DNA from: Pomacea canaliculata
Lineage: Eukaryota > Mollusca > Gastropoda > Architaenioglossa > Ampullariidae
Reading direction: 5' to 3'
Length of the DNA stretch: 64,000 nucleotides
Assembly (NCBI RefSeq): GCF_003073045.1
Contig: NC_037591.1
Location: forward strand, 24,895,319-24,959,318
Every line of letters begins with the position of its first letter. The stretch's first letter is position 1. The translations under genes and the position numbers were made by a program. The notes beneath the pieces were generated by a model. The model had not been told where the DNA came from. It was given only the letters and a program-made list of their open reading frames with translations, and did not search any database. Below are positions 1 through 13,100 of this stretch, piece by piece.

Positions 1-763
1 TTAGCAAAGAACTCTCACGTACGATCAACTTTGTAAAATAGTAAACATAAGTTTTAGACTTGTCCATAGTCTCTCTCTGTATAGTCCCTCTCATCTATTT
101 GGCATCCTATCTATCCAAACACCTCGAGTGAATTATACTGTGACCCCTGTTGTTTGTGCGGCGAGCTAGCAAAGGCTGACCCCTAAGCGCTGACCCCTAC
201 AGTTAACTGTCGGTCAGGGACAAGCTGTGTGAAGCGAGTGTGCGCAGAGGAAACCCTAAGATCCGGTAGAGAAACAAAAAGTGAAATGAAAATCAAATGC
301 AAACATAAAAATACTCGCTGCATTTTATGCAAACTCATTTCCATTCAATCCTGTAAACAAACAAACACGCACCCGCGCGTTACACAAGCATTCGTAGTTG
401 GCTGCTTTTCTTTGTTTTCTCTTTTTTAGTTACATCCAGCTGAAATGGGTCTTTTAAAAAAAGCTGCACGGTTCTGAATAGTTTCTTTAAAAAAGTTTCT
501 CTCCACCCCAACACACACACATTGGAAAGAATGAGTTGCGGTGACGACTGGTCCTACAGCCAGACCTCAAGAGTGAAAACTCACATGCAAACGCATGATC
601 AGACATACAGAGGATGCTTGATGGCTTGAGTACCAGCTTAGAATATAATCTTTTTTTTTTTTCAGCATCGTCCAACAACTCAAAAGGCACTCATCGTAAG
701 AACAATGCATGTAGGGAAAAGTCTCGTTGCAGGGGGGTGAGCTGTGGGGTCTTGTAGCACCAA

Positions 764-1083
764 TTAGACACTATGGTTACACACATTGTCCTCCCTGGCA
801 TCCACCATCACCACCACCATCCGCCCTTCAGCAACGTCTACTTTCCTGCCTACGTCACACAGTTCTTCGCTCTGAGGGTGCTACAGGAGAGCGGCAGGTA
901 TATCACACACTCCAACAGACGAGAGACAGGTTTATGGCGGAGGTGAAGAGGCCGGGCGAGGCAGGTCCACCATTGTCTACCGACTATGTCACCCACTGTA
1001 AGAGTGCACTGAGACACTGTACACCAATCAGGTGGACAAGAGTAGCTTTGTGTGGACAGTTGAGAAAATTCCTCGCCCAGTAA
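764..1083 (+). other. possible exon remnant(s), unidentified
   Basis: After a possible acceptor (cttgtag near 759) a frame reads a His run and then PFSNVYFPAYVTQFFALRVL, up to a possible donor (AG|gtatat near 898). Further right, after caccaatcag near 1,033, a frame reads VDKSSFVWTVEKIPRPVKV. These have protein-like composition but lie in different frames, and I do not recognise the family. They could be end exons of a gene left of the window, eroded exons, or chance. Confidence 0.2.
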
Positions 1084-2887
1084 AAGTGCACCAACAGAGC
1101 TAAAAACAACAACCAGAGCAACAACAAAAACTCACAAGCTGCTTTTGTTCCTCTGTGTAGGGTGAATGTCGCAAAGCTGGAGGTACTAGGTGCAAGCAGA
1201 CCACAGAACCAAATAAGACTTCAAGAGTTTTCTGTGAAGTTCGATAAATAATTTTTCTTTTGCTCAACGTTCTTCAACTGCCTTAAGTTTAGAAGGAAAT
1301 TAAAAGACATCTTTTAGTTTAATTTTCAATTCGCTTAACGTCAGAGGTACAATCTTCAGGCCACCATGGGAAGAATGGAAACTTGTTCTCCTCAAACTTT
1401 CTTTCCTTCACAGAAAAGAATATAAGGCTGCGAAGTCTCTCTCTCTCTCGGAGCGCATGTGTGTATCTGTATGTGTCAATCTGTTTGCTGTTTGATACAA
1501 AAATGTTACTAATATTACTTACTTCACCAGAAATACAAGGTTTGATCCATACAACTGCAGTGAGAAAGAACCACGGATGTGTGTAGGTGGACTGCTGTCT
1601 GTCTGCCGAGACCAACGCTTAGCCTCTTGCGAAGTTCTCCGCTGTTAGTCTCGGCGAGCCTAAACAATGTGACTAAACCGGAAGCTTTGTAAAAACCTGC
1701 CTCGTTTTAGTAGCTAACTGAAAAAATTGTCTACCAGCAGTCCAGTAATACAAGTTAGTGGAAAGATCCATATTGTAATGAATGCCTAAGTCTTTTTTTA
1801 AAAAAAAATCTGTCAAAGATATTAATTTACACGGTTTGTTGTAGGATCTGTCTGTCCATTTAGTCTTGTAATGTTTAAAAAAAAACTCTTGTACTTACGG
1901 GTGTACGCTTTTATGACGATATATGAGTATGTAAGTACTCACATCGGATGAACTGGTAGCTGGATATGTGAGCATACCTATGTGAGCATACCTATGTGAG
2001 TACGTGTGTACAGGTGGAAATATTGAAGTTAGATGTATGTGTGCATTCCATTCATCTTCTGAATTTTCTTTTTTCGTGTGTTCGTTTGCTCGCTCGTTCA
2101 TTCGTTCGTGTGCTCTTTATTTGTTGTGAGGCTTGCTTGTACAGCGCACAGCCGACACAGACTTGTTGAAGACCAACAGCAATCTTTAATCCTGTTCATT
2201 CTTCTTGACCACACTTTCCCTCACTCCCAGTGTCATTTGTACATCGCTGTTGGACTGACGGCTGTTAAACCGGTCTACGGGTGTGTAAATCTCTCGTTTC
2301 TAGCACTCGTCTCAACAGTTTTATTCTGTCTTGGCTTATTGACAATTGCTTTAAGTGGCAGTCAAAATTCTCGTGACAATTTCTGACAGTATCTTTTTTT
2401 TTCCGAAGAAGACTTCTATGCACTGAGTGTAAGTGTCGTTTGACGATCAATACCCACAATCTTACAAGTCATGCTATATTGAGCTGCTGGATTCTAAATG
2501 TTCATTTAAGCGATTGAATAATTCGATGAAAATTGAAGACTCCTCTTCTTCACTTTTTCCTATTCTTATATTCTTGTCCGTCTTCATATTTTTCGTGGAA
2601 ATAAAATATTATTTTGTTTGCTATATATATCCATGGACTCAAGAGACAAACGTCATTCATTCCGTCTTTAATAATTATTTTTAGAATTAATTCCTGTCTT
2701 TAATTTACTTCGGGGGATTCTTGAGAGAAATTAGTGGGTAACGATAAAGCCGTTGCCATTGGAAGACCTTTGGAAGGGACTTAACACATTAACATTAGAC
2801 GGTCATCATGTAAGTGTTTTCCTTCGATCTCATTCGAGTTGCTTGAGAATTTTTGTTTTCCCATACTTCAGCCAGCTCGCTATTATG

Positions 2888-3021
2888 GATGGGGGGGGGT
2901 GTGTGTGTGTGTGTGTGACTTTGTTTTTGTTTTTGTTTTGTTTTTTTGTTCGTTTGTTTTTTGGGGGGTTTTTTGGTTTGTTTGTTTGTTTGTTGTTGGT
3001 TTTTTTTTGTTTGTTTTTTAA
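2888..3021. repeat. G/T-rich low-complexity tract with (TG)n
   Basis: A run of about ten G leads into (TG)n, then a long mix of TTTG, TTTTG and G runs. The G/T-only composition creates artificial open frames on both strands. Confidence 0.85.
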
Positions 3022-3647
3022 CGTGGCTTTCTCTTCCGCTGTCTTCCTCCCGAGAGTTTCTTTTCGTCGTCTGTAGACTCTCGTCTGGTATCTGCTGCTC
3101 AGTCCCCTCTGAATAATATCTGATGAGTATATAGTATTAGTGGTATTTGTTACTAGCAGTGGTGTGTAATAATTAACAGTAGAGGCTAGTAGTAGTAAGT
3201 AGTATGAATAACAGTGCTGACTTGGACGACAAGTGGGCAAAGACCTTTTCTGCTTTCTAAACACGAATATTTTGACTGATCAGTACATTTTTTCAATAAT
3301 CCGCGCTAAAAAATAAATAAATAAAAGGTGTGGTGAAATGTAATATTCAAGATTTGACATTTAAACACCCTCTGGGCTAGGTTAGTGTCTGTCCCACATT
3401 AAAATCAATGTTTCCACACTTTTAAGATCCATACTTTACTTATGTGCATGATAGGTACAGTGCTGGCTTGAACGGGAAGTTTGTTGACATCTCATGGTCG
3501 TATAAAGATATAAAATAAAAATAAAAATGCAAACAAGCGTGTTGACCCTAGTTCAGCTTCATCAACATTATTTTATGATGATGACACGTTGGGGCAGCTG
3601 TTAATGATGTAAGTATAATTGATCAAGAAGACTCGAAGTAATTGCAG

Positions 3648-3655
3648 TATAAATA
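3648..3655 (+). promoter_or_regulatory. TATA box of the first cysteine-rich gene
   Basis: TATAAATA lies 88 bases before the ATG at 3743. The tandem copy has TATTAAT at about 7,537 at a comparable distance from its own ATG at 7636, so the position is kept even though the match is weaker there. Confidence 0.5.
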
Positions 3656-3742
3656 ATGGCTTCAGACCAGCAGAAGAAACAGTTTCGCTCTCCGACAAGA
3701 AGAAGAAACAAGAAAAGACTGAGGAAAAACATTGCTGTCAAC

Positions 3743-6082
3743 ATGTTTCGGACGATTCTCGTAAGTAGAATTTCTTAACCGCAATCCTCCGGTACCCTGA
3801 AGCAACAAAAGTTCTGTGTCTAGGATGTCTAAAATTAAACCCTTAAATTATAATTAGAGATTCTCCGACACATTCCAGTCAGCAGTTAATAGCTAATTAA
3901 CTAGACAAAATTAAGATAATTAGACATAGTCATATGTTTATAATTATATGTATAAAATTCACTGGTTCATTTACATTACTGTTCAACTAAAATTCGACTT
4001 TTTTGTTAAGGTTTCGCTTGTTTGGTGATTTTGTTAGTTGTTTTGTTGTTGTTGTTGTGGGTTTTTTTTTTGTTTTTTTGTTTGTTTTGTTTTTTTTTTT
4101 TGTTTGTTTTTGTTTTTTGTTTTTTTGTTGTTGTCATAAGTGTATGCACGTATTTCTAGAAAAAAAGCATTTTAATTATTTTAAGATTCTTCCTCCCTTC
4201 CACATTTTATAAAATCAGAAAATACGAGTTTCTGTGGCCCAACAGTCGCAATATATCCAGAAGGCATTCATTAACATTCTTCACGCTCTCAGTCATTATT
4301 CATCATCAGCATTCCCCACAGCCATTCTACATCAACACTTCCGTGTGTACAACAGTTACAGGTGATGGTGTGTACAGCAGCAGCGCAGGTTGATAGCCAA
4401 CTCCTGAGGTACGCCTGTCCTCCCGCTGACGCCCAGCAGCACACCTTCCGGATGATGACCGAGGATGTCACTGCGGACCCTATCCCACCCCTGTAGGTCA
4501 TTATTGATAGCAACAACATTACCACCGTATACACATCAACACATGGAAGAAACTACATCAGCTAGTCGTTAGCACCACCCGCCGTCCACCTCGTCATAGA
4601 GGCTGTGATAGAGATGGTGATCAGCAGAATTACAGTAAATTATAGAAAGTTAAGGGAGGGTTAGTAGTCAGAAGAGAGTAATTGAAGTTGCTGATAATAT
4701 ATAGTTGCCTGGAGTTTTATGTATTTGTATTATTAATTCATATACTTACTGTTCTTTACATATTATCTTGTTTATGTATTTCTGTAGTTGCAAAATTATT
4801 AAGTTTTATTATTTCTTGTTGTTTTGTCTGTATTTCAGTCCTTACTAATGTATTGTTAGTATATTCTAAAAACTTATCCGTGATTTTCTTTTAATAAATG
4901 AATACGGTTTCTTTTCTTCGTAAATTTACCATCAGTGTATCTTCCCTTGGTCTGCAATTTTTTTAATCCTTTTATATTTAAATTGTCAGTTTGGTGATAT
5001 ATCCAGCCAAAACGAGTGCCAAACAACAAATGAGTATATTTACGAGTGAGGGATGCTAAAAAAAATAAGTTGGTGCACGTGGTTTTCGTGAAACGAGAAT
5101 AATTTCTGTCCTGGTTTGTGGTCATCATGACCGTCTGTACAGGGATCAGGTGCTTGAAGACCTGCAGGACGCACCTCTTGAGATCCAGACGTTCCTGTCC
5201 AATCTGAACCAAAATGCGGAGAGTATTTCCTTAAAGCTTCCAAGCAACACTTTGGACATCGTAGGCCCATTGTAAGGGTAGACTGCCACACCTTGGGTAC
5301 ATTCATATGCAAGGACGCTTGTGAAAGTGGCTGAATATTTATGCGTTTATACTTGAATAATTCAACGCAAGTTAGAGTGTAAAACTACTCTGAAATAAGC
5401 CTTTTGTGTCATTTTGTACGTCAATATGCTTATTTCCAGCAAGAAAACTCAGATAGAAACTATTGAATTGTTTCACACTTTTCATTGTGTCCAGTATCAG
5501 TCGTTGCTGTCCATTGCCAGCGTTCAACTGTACCGCCGTGAAGATCCCGCTGTTTTTCATCCGGTATTACGGAAGCATTTGCTTCATTTTCTACCCTCTC
5601 GACAACTTCTTCTACACCCGATGCACGTAAGTTCTGTAGGTACATCCCACCCAGATGAGCAGTCAGCTACCAGTTCATGCTCTTTCTCTGCTCGCTGGTG
5701 GTCAAATGATCTTGTCTTTAGAAATCATGACCAATGACATGTGATATGATGATTATATATGATCAATCGTGTTTTTTATTAGTGAAAAGATACTATTTAG
5801 TTGTGTCATGTGTGTGTTTGTGTGTGTGTGTGTTTTTGTCTGTGATGCAGGTGTTCGCAGTGTCTTGTGCCTGGTTCCTGCCCTGTGGTAGGGCGATGCG
5901 TGGAGTCATCATGGCGGTTTGTCAAGGTGGTGGCCTACTGTCCCAGTCACATCGTTCGCTTTGTCAAGATCCTCATGAAGATCCCCGCAGACTGCAGCTG
6001 CATGCAGCAGTGCCCTCCAGGGTGGCGGTCCAACACAAGTAATAATACATCCATGTCCACCATCTCCGCCATCGCTAGATAA
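3743..6082 (+). CDS. secreted cysteine-rich protein, IL-17-like C-terminal half (copy 1)
   Basis: Five coding exons: 3743-3760, 4356-4492, 5143-5271, 5495-5626 and 5851-6082. All have GT-AG borders and phases agree throughout, giving 215 aa. Exon 1 codes only MFRTIL; with exon 2 it forms a signal peptide ending near CTAAAQ. Residues about 20-100 form an extension with a CPP motif and little cysteine. The C-terminal half is cysteine-dense: RCC, then YTRCTCSQCL, then GRCVESSW, then VAYCP, VKILMKIPADCSC and QQCP. The order RCxCxxC, then a CP-containing strand, then a final CxC strand resembles IL-17 family cytokines, which have a cystine-knot fold. That assignment is by eye. It may instead be another cystine-knot secreted family. 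The N-terminal extension lacks any match I know. A poly(A) signal follows at 6308. Confidence 0.72.
4025..4135. repeat. T/G-rich low-complexity tract in intron 1
   Basis: Alternating poly-T and TG units inside the first intron of the copy 1 gene. No coding value. Confidence 0.8.
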
Positions 6083-6307
6083 ACTACTTGTCGCACGGGG
6101 AAGGTCAGAGACACACCGCGTCTGCCTGACCATCCAACATCTACGAATACAGAGTTGGTCATTTTTGGAAACAAAACTGTGGCTGACATTTTTTTTGCGA
6201 TAGAATTAGGCAACCAGAGCTCTTACTCATCAAGCTTAGGGGCGTTACCAAGGTAGGAAAAGAGCAACGCCTGTTGTTGATAACATCTGACTAGTCTGCC
6301 AATCAAC

Positions 6308-6313
6308 AATAAA
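6308..6313 (+). promoter_or_regulatory. poly(A) signal
   Basis: AATAAA 226 bases after the stop of the copy 1 gene, the first canonical signal downstream. Confidence 0.5.
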
Positions 6314-6610
6314 TATTTGATTGATGCCTACCGATAAAAGACTTACTTTATTTATGTGACGTTTGCTGAAATAGTCATTGTAATGAAAAAAGATTCAATA
6401 ACAAGCCAGGATGTCTGTTTTATATCTTGAATAGCTAGCTAGACTTGGGTTCAAATCCTGACTATTCACCTACAGACTAATAAGCTATTTCTTGTAAGGG
6501 AGATAAATATACACTTGTTTTTTCTGCATCCTTCGTGGATCTGGCATATACACCACACATAAACAAATATACATATAGGAGTACATACACTAGGGACTGC
6601 ACGCACGAAT

Positions 6611-6790
6611 ATGGTATGTGTGCGTGTATGTTTGTGTGTGCGTGTATGTTTGTTTGTATGTGTGCGTGTGTGCCTGTCTCTGTGTGTGCGCGTGTGTGCC
6701 TGTGTCTGTGTGTGTTTGTATGTGCGTGTGTGTGCCTGTCTCTGTGTGTGCGTGTGTTCCTTTTCTCTGAGTGTGCGTGTATGTTTGCCT
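6611..6790. repeat. compound (TG)n/(TGTGCG)n microsatellite
   Basis: About 180 bases of TG-based repeat with CG, CC and TT interruptions (tgtgtgcgtgtatgtttg-type units). Long Cys/Val or Thr/His frames on either strand come only from this. Confidence 0.9.
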
Positions 6791-7635
6791 CTGAAGATGT
6801 ATCCATAACCTGCAAAACACAGAAACCACAGTCGTAGAAGCAAAGTGGAATTCTTCTTCATTCACTGATGAAGCGAAGATTATATTATTTATATATATAC
6901 ACGCACACATTTCCGACATTCAAACCTGACAAATTATGTTTGCTGTTTGAGCAAACTGAGTTCTCGGATATTACATACAACAAAACTATTTACAAGACAG
7001 GTTCAGTGTTCTCAGAAGATAAACGGTTAATTTATGTCTCTCATGCTGTTCGACTTTCCTACACCTACAAGAGGAGTTCAGAAGTTTACAGTCCTCCAGG
7101 TCTGGAATGAGCTCCGTTTTGCAACATGTACCGAAGACGACAAAGTCAGAAAATGTAACATTTATGTACTTTTATGTTTCAAGAATAAAGGACAAAAATT
7201 TAAATTGTCAGAACATATTTCTTTTGCGATGCTTCAACGTCGACATGTAAGTTTGCCGAAGTAACATATCATTGTCTCGTTAATGTGTCTAACTTTACAC
7301 AAAGATCGATGTTGTCCCAATATGTGACTGAGATAGCCACTTTCCCTATGTTTATGGCGGTCACGATGATGCTCTGAACATGTTCCTGACAGTTTATGAT
7401 CGATTATCAAAATAAAAATGTAAATAAGTGTGGTGACACTAGTTCAGATGCATAAACGCTGTTTTATGATGACGATACCTCAGTGTAGGTGCTGACTGAT
7501 TTGACAATAACGATCAATGAGACACAGGTTGATGATAGTATTAATAGCAACATCAGATAAGCAGGCGACTACTGCTTCACTCTTCCACGAGGAAGACAGA
7601 AGAAAGGAAACACCACGTGAACCCTTCCAGTTGAA

Positions 7636-9892
7636 ATGTTCGGGGTGATCATTGTAAGAATATATTTCAACTTCATTTTTTTTTTCTTTAGCGTCTAAGT
7701 TTTGCTAAACATTTGAAGATTCATGCTTTGTAAGTTTTTGTACCTTGTCTCGAAAAAATTCTTATTCAGATTTTACTATTCTCAAAGTGTTTTAACTCGA
7801 TTTAGTTTTTTTATAAAGAGAATCCTAAAGTAAAAATAAAAAATTCCATATAAATGCAAATCAATAAAAAATCATTTTCACACTAAACTAAAATATAGTT
7901 TTCGACGACAACATGGAGACATATCAACAGTTTTCCCACACCCCACACTTGCATTTATTATTCATCAACATTCCTCACGCCCTCAGCCATCATACATCAA
8001 CACTTCTCTCTGCTGTGCTCACAGTTGCTGGTGATGGTGGGTGCGGCAGCAGCGCAGGTTGATGAGCAGCTGAGGTACACCTGTCCTCCGGCCAACGTGG
8101 AACAGCACATCTTCCGAATGTTGTCAGATAATGTGACAGCGGACCCTATCCCAACAATGTATGTTATCATTCATAGCAACACCAACATTATCGATGCCGA
8201 ACATTGAGGAAGATGCAATCGTAACAGTAGTTGCAGTTGTAGCACAGGTAGCGTTGTATGAGTAGTGGCGATGGTGGTCGAGTCGTTCAAGAAGTAAATG
8301 TCGCGATAAAATCAACAGAAATTTTGTAGCTTGGAGTATATATACAAAAAAAAACAAAACAAACAGAAGAGCATTTTGCAGTAGATGCTAGTTTTATCAC
8401 CATCATAAATGATGATCATTGATATATTCAGCCAAAACAGTAAGCATCTAACTAGGAATAATGAGTGCTAAAGAGTTACGACTGAATTAAGGAGCTGTGT
8501 TTATTGGCTCCTAGATTTCACTGCATCGTGTTTTAATAATTTTACAAGAAAAATCCAAAAGTTACTAGTTTTTGTTGACAATTAATATTTACCGATATAC
8601 CCGATGAACATGAGTGCCGATGGGATGTGGCAGGCAAACAAACAAGGGATAAGCCGATGCACCAGTTATTTGTAGACCAAAAATGCTGTTTGTCCTGCTT
8701 TGTGATATATTGTACTTGTAGTCTCTATTATTATTTAGGGACCAGGTGATGAAAGACCTTTCCGCAGCACCTCCTGAGATCCAAAAATCCCTGGAGAATG
8801 TGGGACAAAACATGGAGAGTGTTGCCATAGGTGTATCGGAACACATCATGAACCCTTTGTAAGAATGTTTCCATGTTAGTGTGTGTACAGACGTGTGAGG
8901 GGAGGTGGGGACAGTGGCTGGTTCGTTTGAAATGAAGGAGTTATCCGCAACTACCCGAGTGCCAAATTGTTTGATAATGTGTGTGTGGGGTTTTTTGGCT
9001 ACAAAATAGTCGGGCTTTTTCTTAAAAATGAGCGGGAGAAAATCTTGCATTAACGAGTAATTCACGTGACACAATCAGTCGTGACATTGCCAGGGATGTG
9101 AAATGTGTTGTTACGATGCACACGGCAGTGAAGAACGTTCATACCAACTGTTCCGTGTTCAGTATTAGCCGTTGCTGCCCATCGCCTTCGTTTACCTGCA
9201 ACTCCGTGAGAGTCCCGCTGTTTCACCTGAGTTACCTCGGTGGCACGTGCTACATTCTCTTCCCGTTTAACAAGTACCACTACACCCGATGCACGTAAGT
9301 TTTCTGGGTACATACCTTTTACCTCGAGTTAGGTTGAGGTTCGTCCTCTTCATGACTGTTCGTTTTTGTTTTCTTCTCTTCTGTTCAGCCCAGTGTTCTG
9401 ATAAACAGTGTATAAGATTAGCCTATAGAGGTTATACATATTTAAATATATTTTTATATTTTAATCATTATTGTATATAGCTTACCACTCATGTAAGCGT
9501 GTATCTCTATTACACTTTATTATATGTGGTTGTATGTGTATGAATGCATCCTACAGTCTATGTATGTGCGTGTAAAGGTATTGTATTATGTATTGTTGAA
9601 TATTTTATTCATCTGTTCTCCAGTTATGTATAGTTCGATGCAGGTGCTCCGAGTGTCTTGTGCCTGGCATGTGCCCTATAGTAGGGCGGTGCGTGGAAAC
9701 CTCGTGGCAGTTTTCTCGGTGGTGGTCTACTGCCCCAGGGAGAGGTTTCCCTTCGTCAAGCTCCTCATCCGGATCCCCACACAGTGTAACTGCGTGCAGC
9801 GGTGTCCCCTTCTCTGGCCGCCGTTCGTCATGAACGCGTCACTGGCCACCATTGCCGGCCCGAGTAAGAAGACATCGCTCACAGCTAATTAG
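7636..9892 (+). CDS. secreted cysteine-rich protein, IL-17-like C-terminal half (copy 2, frameshifted)
   Basis: Paralogue of the gene at 3743. Exons: 7636-7653, 8025-8158, 8739-8858, 9163-9294 and 9644-9892. Phases match copy 1 and exon 3 is three codons shorter. It starts MFGVII and then LLVMVGAAAAQVDEQLRY, a better hydrophobic signal peptide than copy 1. Conserved points include CPPAN, VTADPIP, ISRCC, YTRCT, CSECLVPGMCP and GRCVETSW. About 72 bases into exon 5 (ttttctcgg near 9,715) one base is missing relative to copy 1. The correct reading then continues one frame over as VVVYCPRE, RIPTQCNC and ends TAN at 9892. Without the base the protein stops about 30 codons early, near 9831. The second half is well preserved, so this is either a recent loss or a consensus error. 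Confidence 0.68.
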
Positions 9893-10133
9893 GGACAGAC
9901 AACTCCCACATCACACCCCAGTAGATATGTGAATGATGTCCTTTTCAAACCAAGCTGCTCGCTGGTGGGCTATGAAAGATGTTGGCTCCATACGCTCATA
10001 CCACGTGACGTCACCAAAGGGAGGTGACTGCAAAATGAATGTACAGACCACTCCAGTTAAGGTAAACAGTAAATGATGTGAGAAATGTCCCTGCAGGTAA
10101 GATAACCTGGACACACAACGAGTTGCCGCCTTC
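9893..10133. other. spacer before the duplicated block
   Basis: No gene seen. No canonical poly(A) signal was found directly after the copy 2 stop. The block that recurs after the N gap begins at 10,134. Confidence 0.6.
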
Positions 10134-13100
10134 TCGGTGGCGGAGTCGTCACAACAACTCGGGAGTAAGTTTTGAGCCTGCTTCTATGACAGGCTAGAAT
10201 TATGCCCGTTTACGAAGCCAATTTGTCTTTCTTTCGTCCGCATCTTGCATTTCTCCTTTCGCGACGTCACAAAAACTGAAACCAGCTTCATACCCGGTGT
10301 CAATCAGGCTGGTCGGAACCAGCTTAGAGTCGGGAACACATTTCAAAACCTGCTTTCAGGTCCGGGGCTGAAATAGTTTTGGACAGTGTTAAATTCAGTC
10401 CTAGCCGCTAACTTGTGGTTAATTCGTAGCCGACAGCTGAAATCATTGTTTTTATTATGAAAATGAAGCCTCTGGAGACCACTAAGTTTGCTGATAACCA
10501 GTTGGTTTTATAAATATATATAAATCACTCTGATAACACCTGGATAATTGGAAACCTGAATATTCGATTCAATTAACCTGTAAAAGACTACTTTATTAAA
10601 CCTTTGGAAAAGGATCGTTCAACTGAAAAGATCATGGCTGTTATGAACATGTAACATTAAGAAACCTCGAACTAAAATTACATATAACGATACTGCATAT
10701 TGTATTAATAATAAATAATTATTTATTGAGATAAGCATTGTTGAATCCTATATTTCTGAGTTTAGTAGGTGAGTAAACATATGTATTAGGCCGTTTGTGT
10801 GTCTTTGACTGATGGAGCTTTTCAAGAGGCAGTAAGTTGTATGAGTGCGCGCTGATTGTTAAGATGTTAGTACTACAAACGATATATAGATGAATAATTA
10901 TGAATAACAAACATTAGATGAGACATGGCGACACACATGCAACAGTGGAGCGACCAAGGTAAATTTTATAAATCATCGCACGATGGAGAGAGACTGATAC
11001 CAGGGTGCATCACTCTATGCACGTGTAACCACATATGATAAGAATATTGTCATATCGTCTACCCAGCGAGAAGACACATTAGCGTGCACTCTAGGCTTTA
11101 TTACAATATTGAGATTATGTACCTACGACGAGCTCCGTTAATGAGAGAACGACTATAGAATTAGGATCTCACTTACGTATATATAGTAATATAGAGGAGA
11201 CTACTAACTTCACTATTTAGAACCGGAATCGCGGGAACACGGCAAGCAGAATGTAGATTGTATCGACAATGATGAATGCGCACAATATATAGAATCAGAC
11301 CACAACGGTGTAGTAGTATGCACATGAGCAAACAAGCACCGAAGCAAGTAGGCGAACTCTGTACTATAACACGCACCGCATGCACAGTAAACAGCTGCTG
11401 TTCGACAGGAAATTAAATCCCACTTTGATTTGTCTTGCCCTCTGTCCAGTTGTAAATGCCAAAAGGAAGCGAAGGAGATATATCTTCCAAAGAAGATATT
11501 TTATTGCATTACACGTAATTCAATGACCTTACCTCTTCTCACGACACACAGGATGATGGAGCGAGATTGAGGTGTGCGGGGGGCAGAAAGGCTTGTTATG
11601 GTAAAGAAGATTGGGTAGCGTGGGTGAATGTGTCAGACAGTCGCGGTTAATCCTCCGAGTGTGATGTAGGCGTGAATCATGGTTTCCACCACGCTCCATG
11701 CGTGACGATTACTCAGGCATCGAGTGGACCGAATCTGCCCATGAGACTGGCACGATCATGTGTTGACAACGGATTGTAGGATAGTATGTGTTCTGTGCTC
11801 CTTCCTCTCCCTGGAATATTTGAAAGGGCAGTGCGCTCACGCTGTGTTGTTATTTATTGAGTGTTTAAGTTCTTAAGCTGTGTATTTGCATTTTTAATAT
11901 AGCTGTTACATACTGTTCAGTGGGCCGCTTAGTTAGCCTTCTGGTGTGTCTTTAACACTTCATGTGGTTTATTTTGATATATCGAGTGAGTACGTGCGGT
12001 TTGAGCCTTCAATGACATGTTTCTAGTGGCAGAAGAGACTTCATATTTAACCACTCTATTCTATCTACGTTTTATCCCTACATGTACCTGCTGTTTCTTT
12101 ATATTTTTTCCACTTTCTGTTTATATCGTCATTGCTGTGAGGTTATCACTTTGTCTTCTTTGCCTTGCGAATGATGGCGGGCATCCACAAAGCATCCCGC
12201 TCCTCAATCTGCCCAGCCTACCTAGTCACTAAGCATCTCTCTTCTGTTTCCTCAAGCCACCACCAGCAGTACTCACCACAAAACGCTACAAGCACAAACA
12301 CAGCCCCGCACCACCAACGCACAGCAGCAGCACCCGACAAGACCCAACATAAAAAACAGACCACTGTACAACGTTGTGCCAGCCTCAAAACATCACTGTA
12401 GCCCCACTACTGCCCTACGCGGTCCGATCCTGTAACGATTCAGATACCCACACAGCCTCGATCGGCAAGGAGGAAGAGCCTCGGACAACATAGACAGCAG
12501 TCCCCCAGTCACCACAGCACGCCCACACCACGAAGGACCCACTCACGGTAGCGACACCCACCTAGACAAAAACAACACCAACAACACCATATCTCATAAC
12601 ACAACCGATTACGCACACTCACGCACAATAGAATCTAAGCTCGAATAAGATCACTCACATGCAACACAACTTCATTCACCACAACACCACAAAATCCCAT
12701 CCTGGTGTCGTGGTGAGCAATTCACTTCACCCGTACGTCCGTGCGCCAGAAGGGAGCTACCTCACGGACTCTGGACAAGCAGTGGACCGGACTGCGGTCT
12801 GTGTTCATACATGGGAACATCAACCACTAAAAAGGTCTCGTTCGGGAGATTCATATTGTCTGTTAGGATTTTATTTATATGTAAACTAAAAAATAGTTAT
12901 GTATTATGCAAGAGCAGTAAAGATCTCAAATAAAAGTCGTTTTCATGGTCACAGAATCAGGGAGAGTATAAAATTGCAAATTTGCTCCTAATGAAACCTT
13001 TTTGTTTATAATTTGATATAGTATATTGCGCTAAACGCCCACTTGAAAAAAATTATTTTATATAGTAGGAAGAGAGCTGTGAATTTCGTTCAATCGAATA

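Larger units (their letters stand above)
1..3599. other. left flank, no gene recognised
   Basis: AT-rich sequence with short simple repeats. No open frame here looks like a conserved protein, and no convincing exon chain could be built, apart from the doubtful exon-like stretch at 764-1083. Poly-T and G/T tracts account for most of the short apparent frames, especially near 2,890-3,020. Confidence 0.6.
6083..7407. other. spacer between the tandem genes
   Basis: Holds the 3' flank of copy 1 and a long TG-rich microsatellite. The frames on both strands around 6,470-7,260 are made largely of repeat and AT-rich sequence, and none resembles a protein family. Confidence 0.6.
3510..9892 (+). repeat. 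tandem gene duplication (two units)
   Basis: The first unit (about 3,510-6,082) and second unit (about 7,408-9,892) share an upstream block beginning with an AAAATAAAAATG-like segment, a shared region near the TATA position, and five coding exons of near-equal length in the same order and phase. Introns are mostly diverged. Duplication therefore included the promoter. The two genes are still clearly alike in exons, notably GTGACAGCGGACCCTATCCCA-type stretches in exon 2. Confidence 0.85.

Noticed and set aside
6432-6458. GGTTCAAATCC as an RNA polymerase III B box
   Set aside because: No A box at a suitable distance and no tRNA-like fold or tail, so one short match is not enough for a SINE or tRNA.
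6466-6919. Long Thr/His-rich and Cys/Val-rich frames on both strands
   Set aside because: They are translations of a (TG)n-type microsatellite; every frame stays open because of the repeat.
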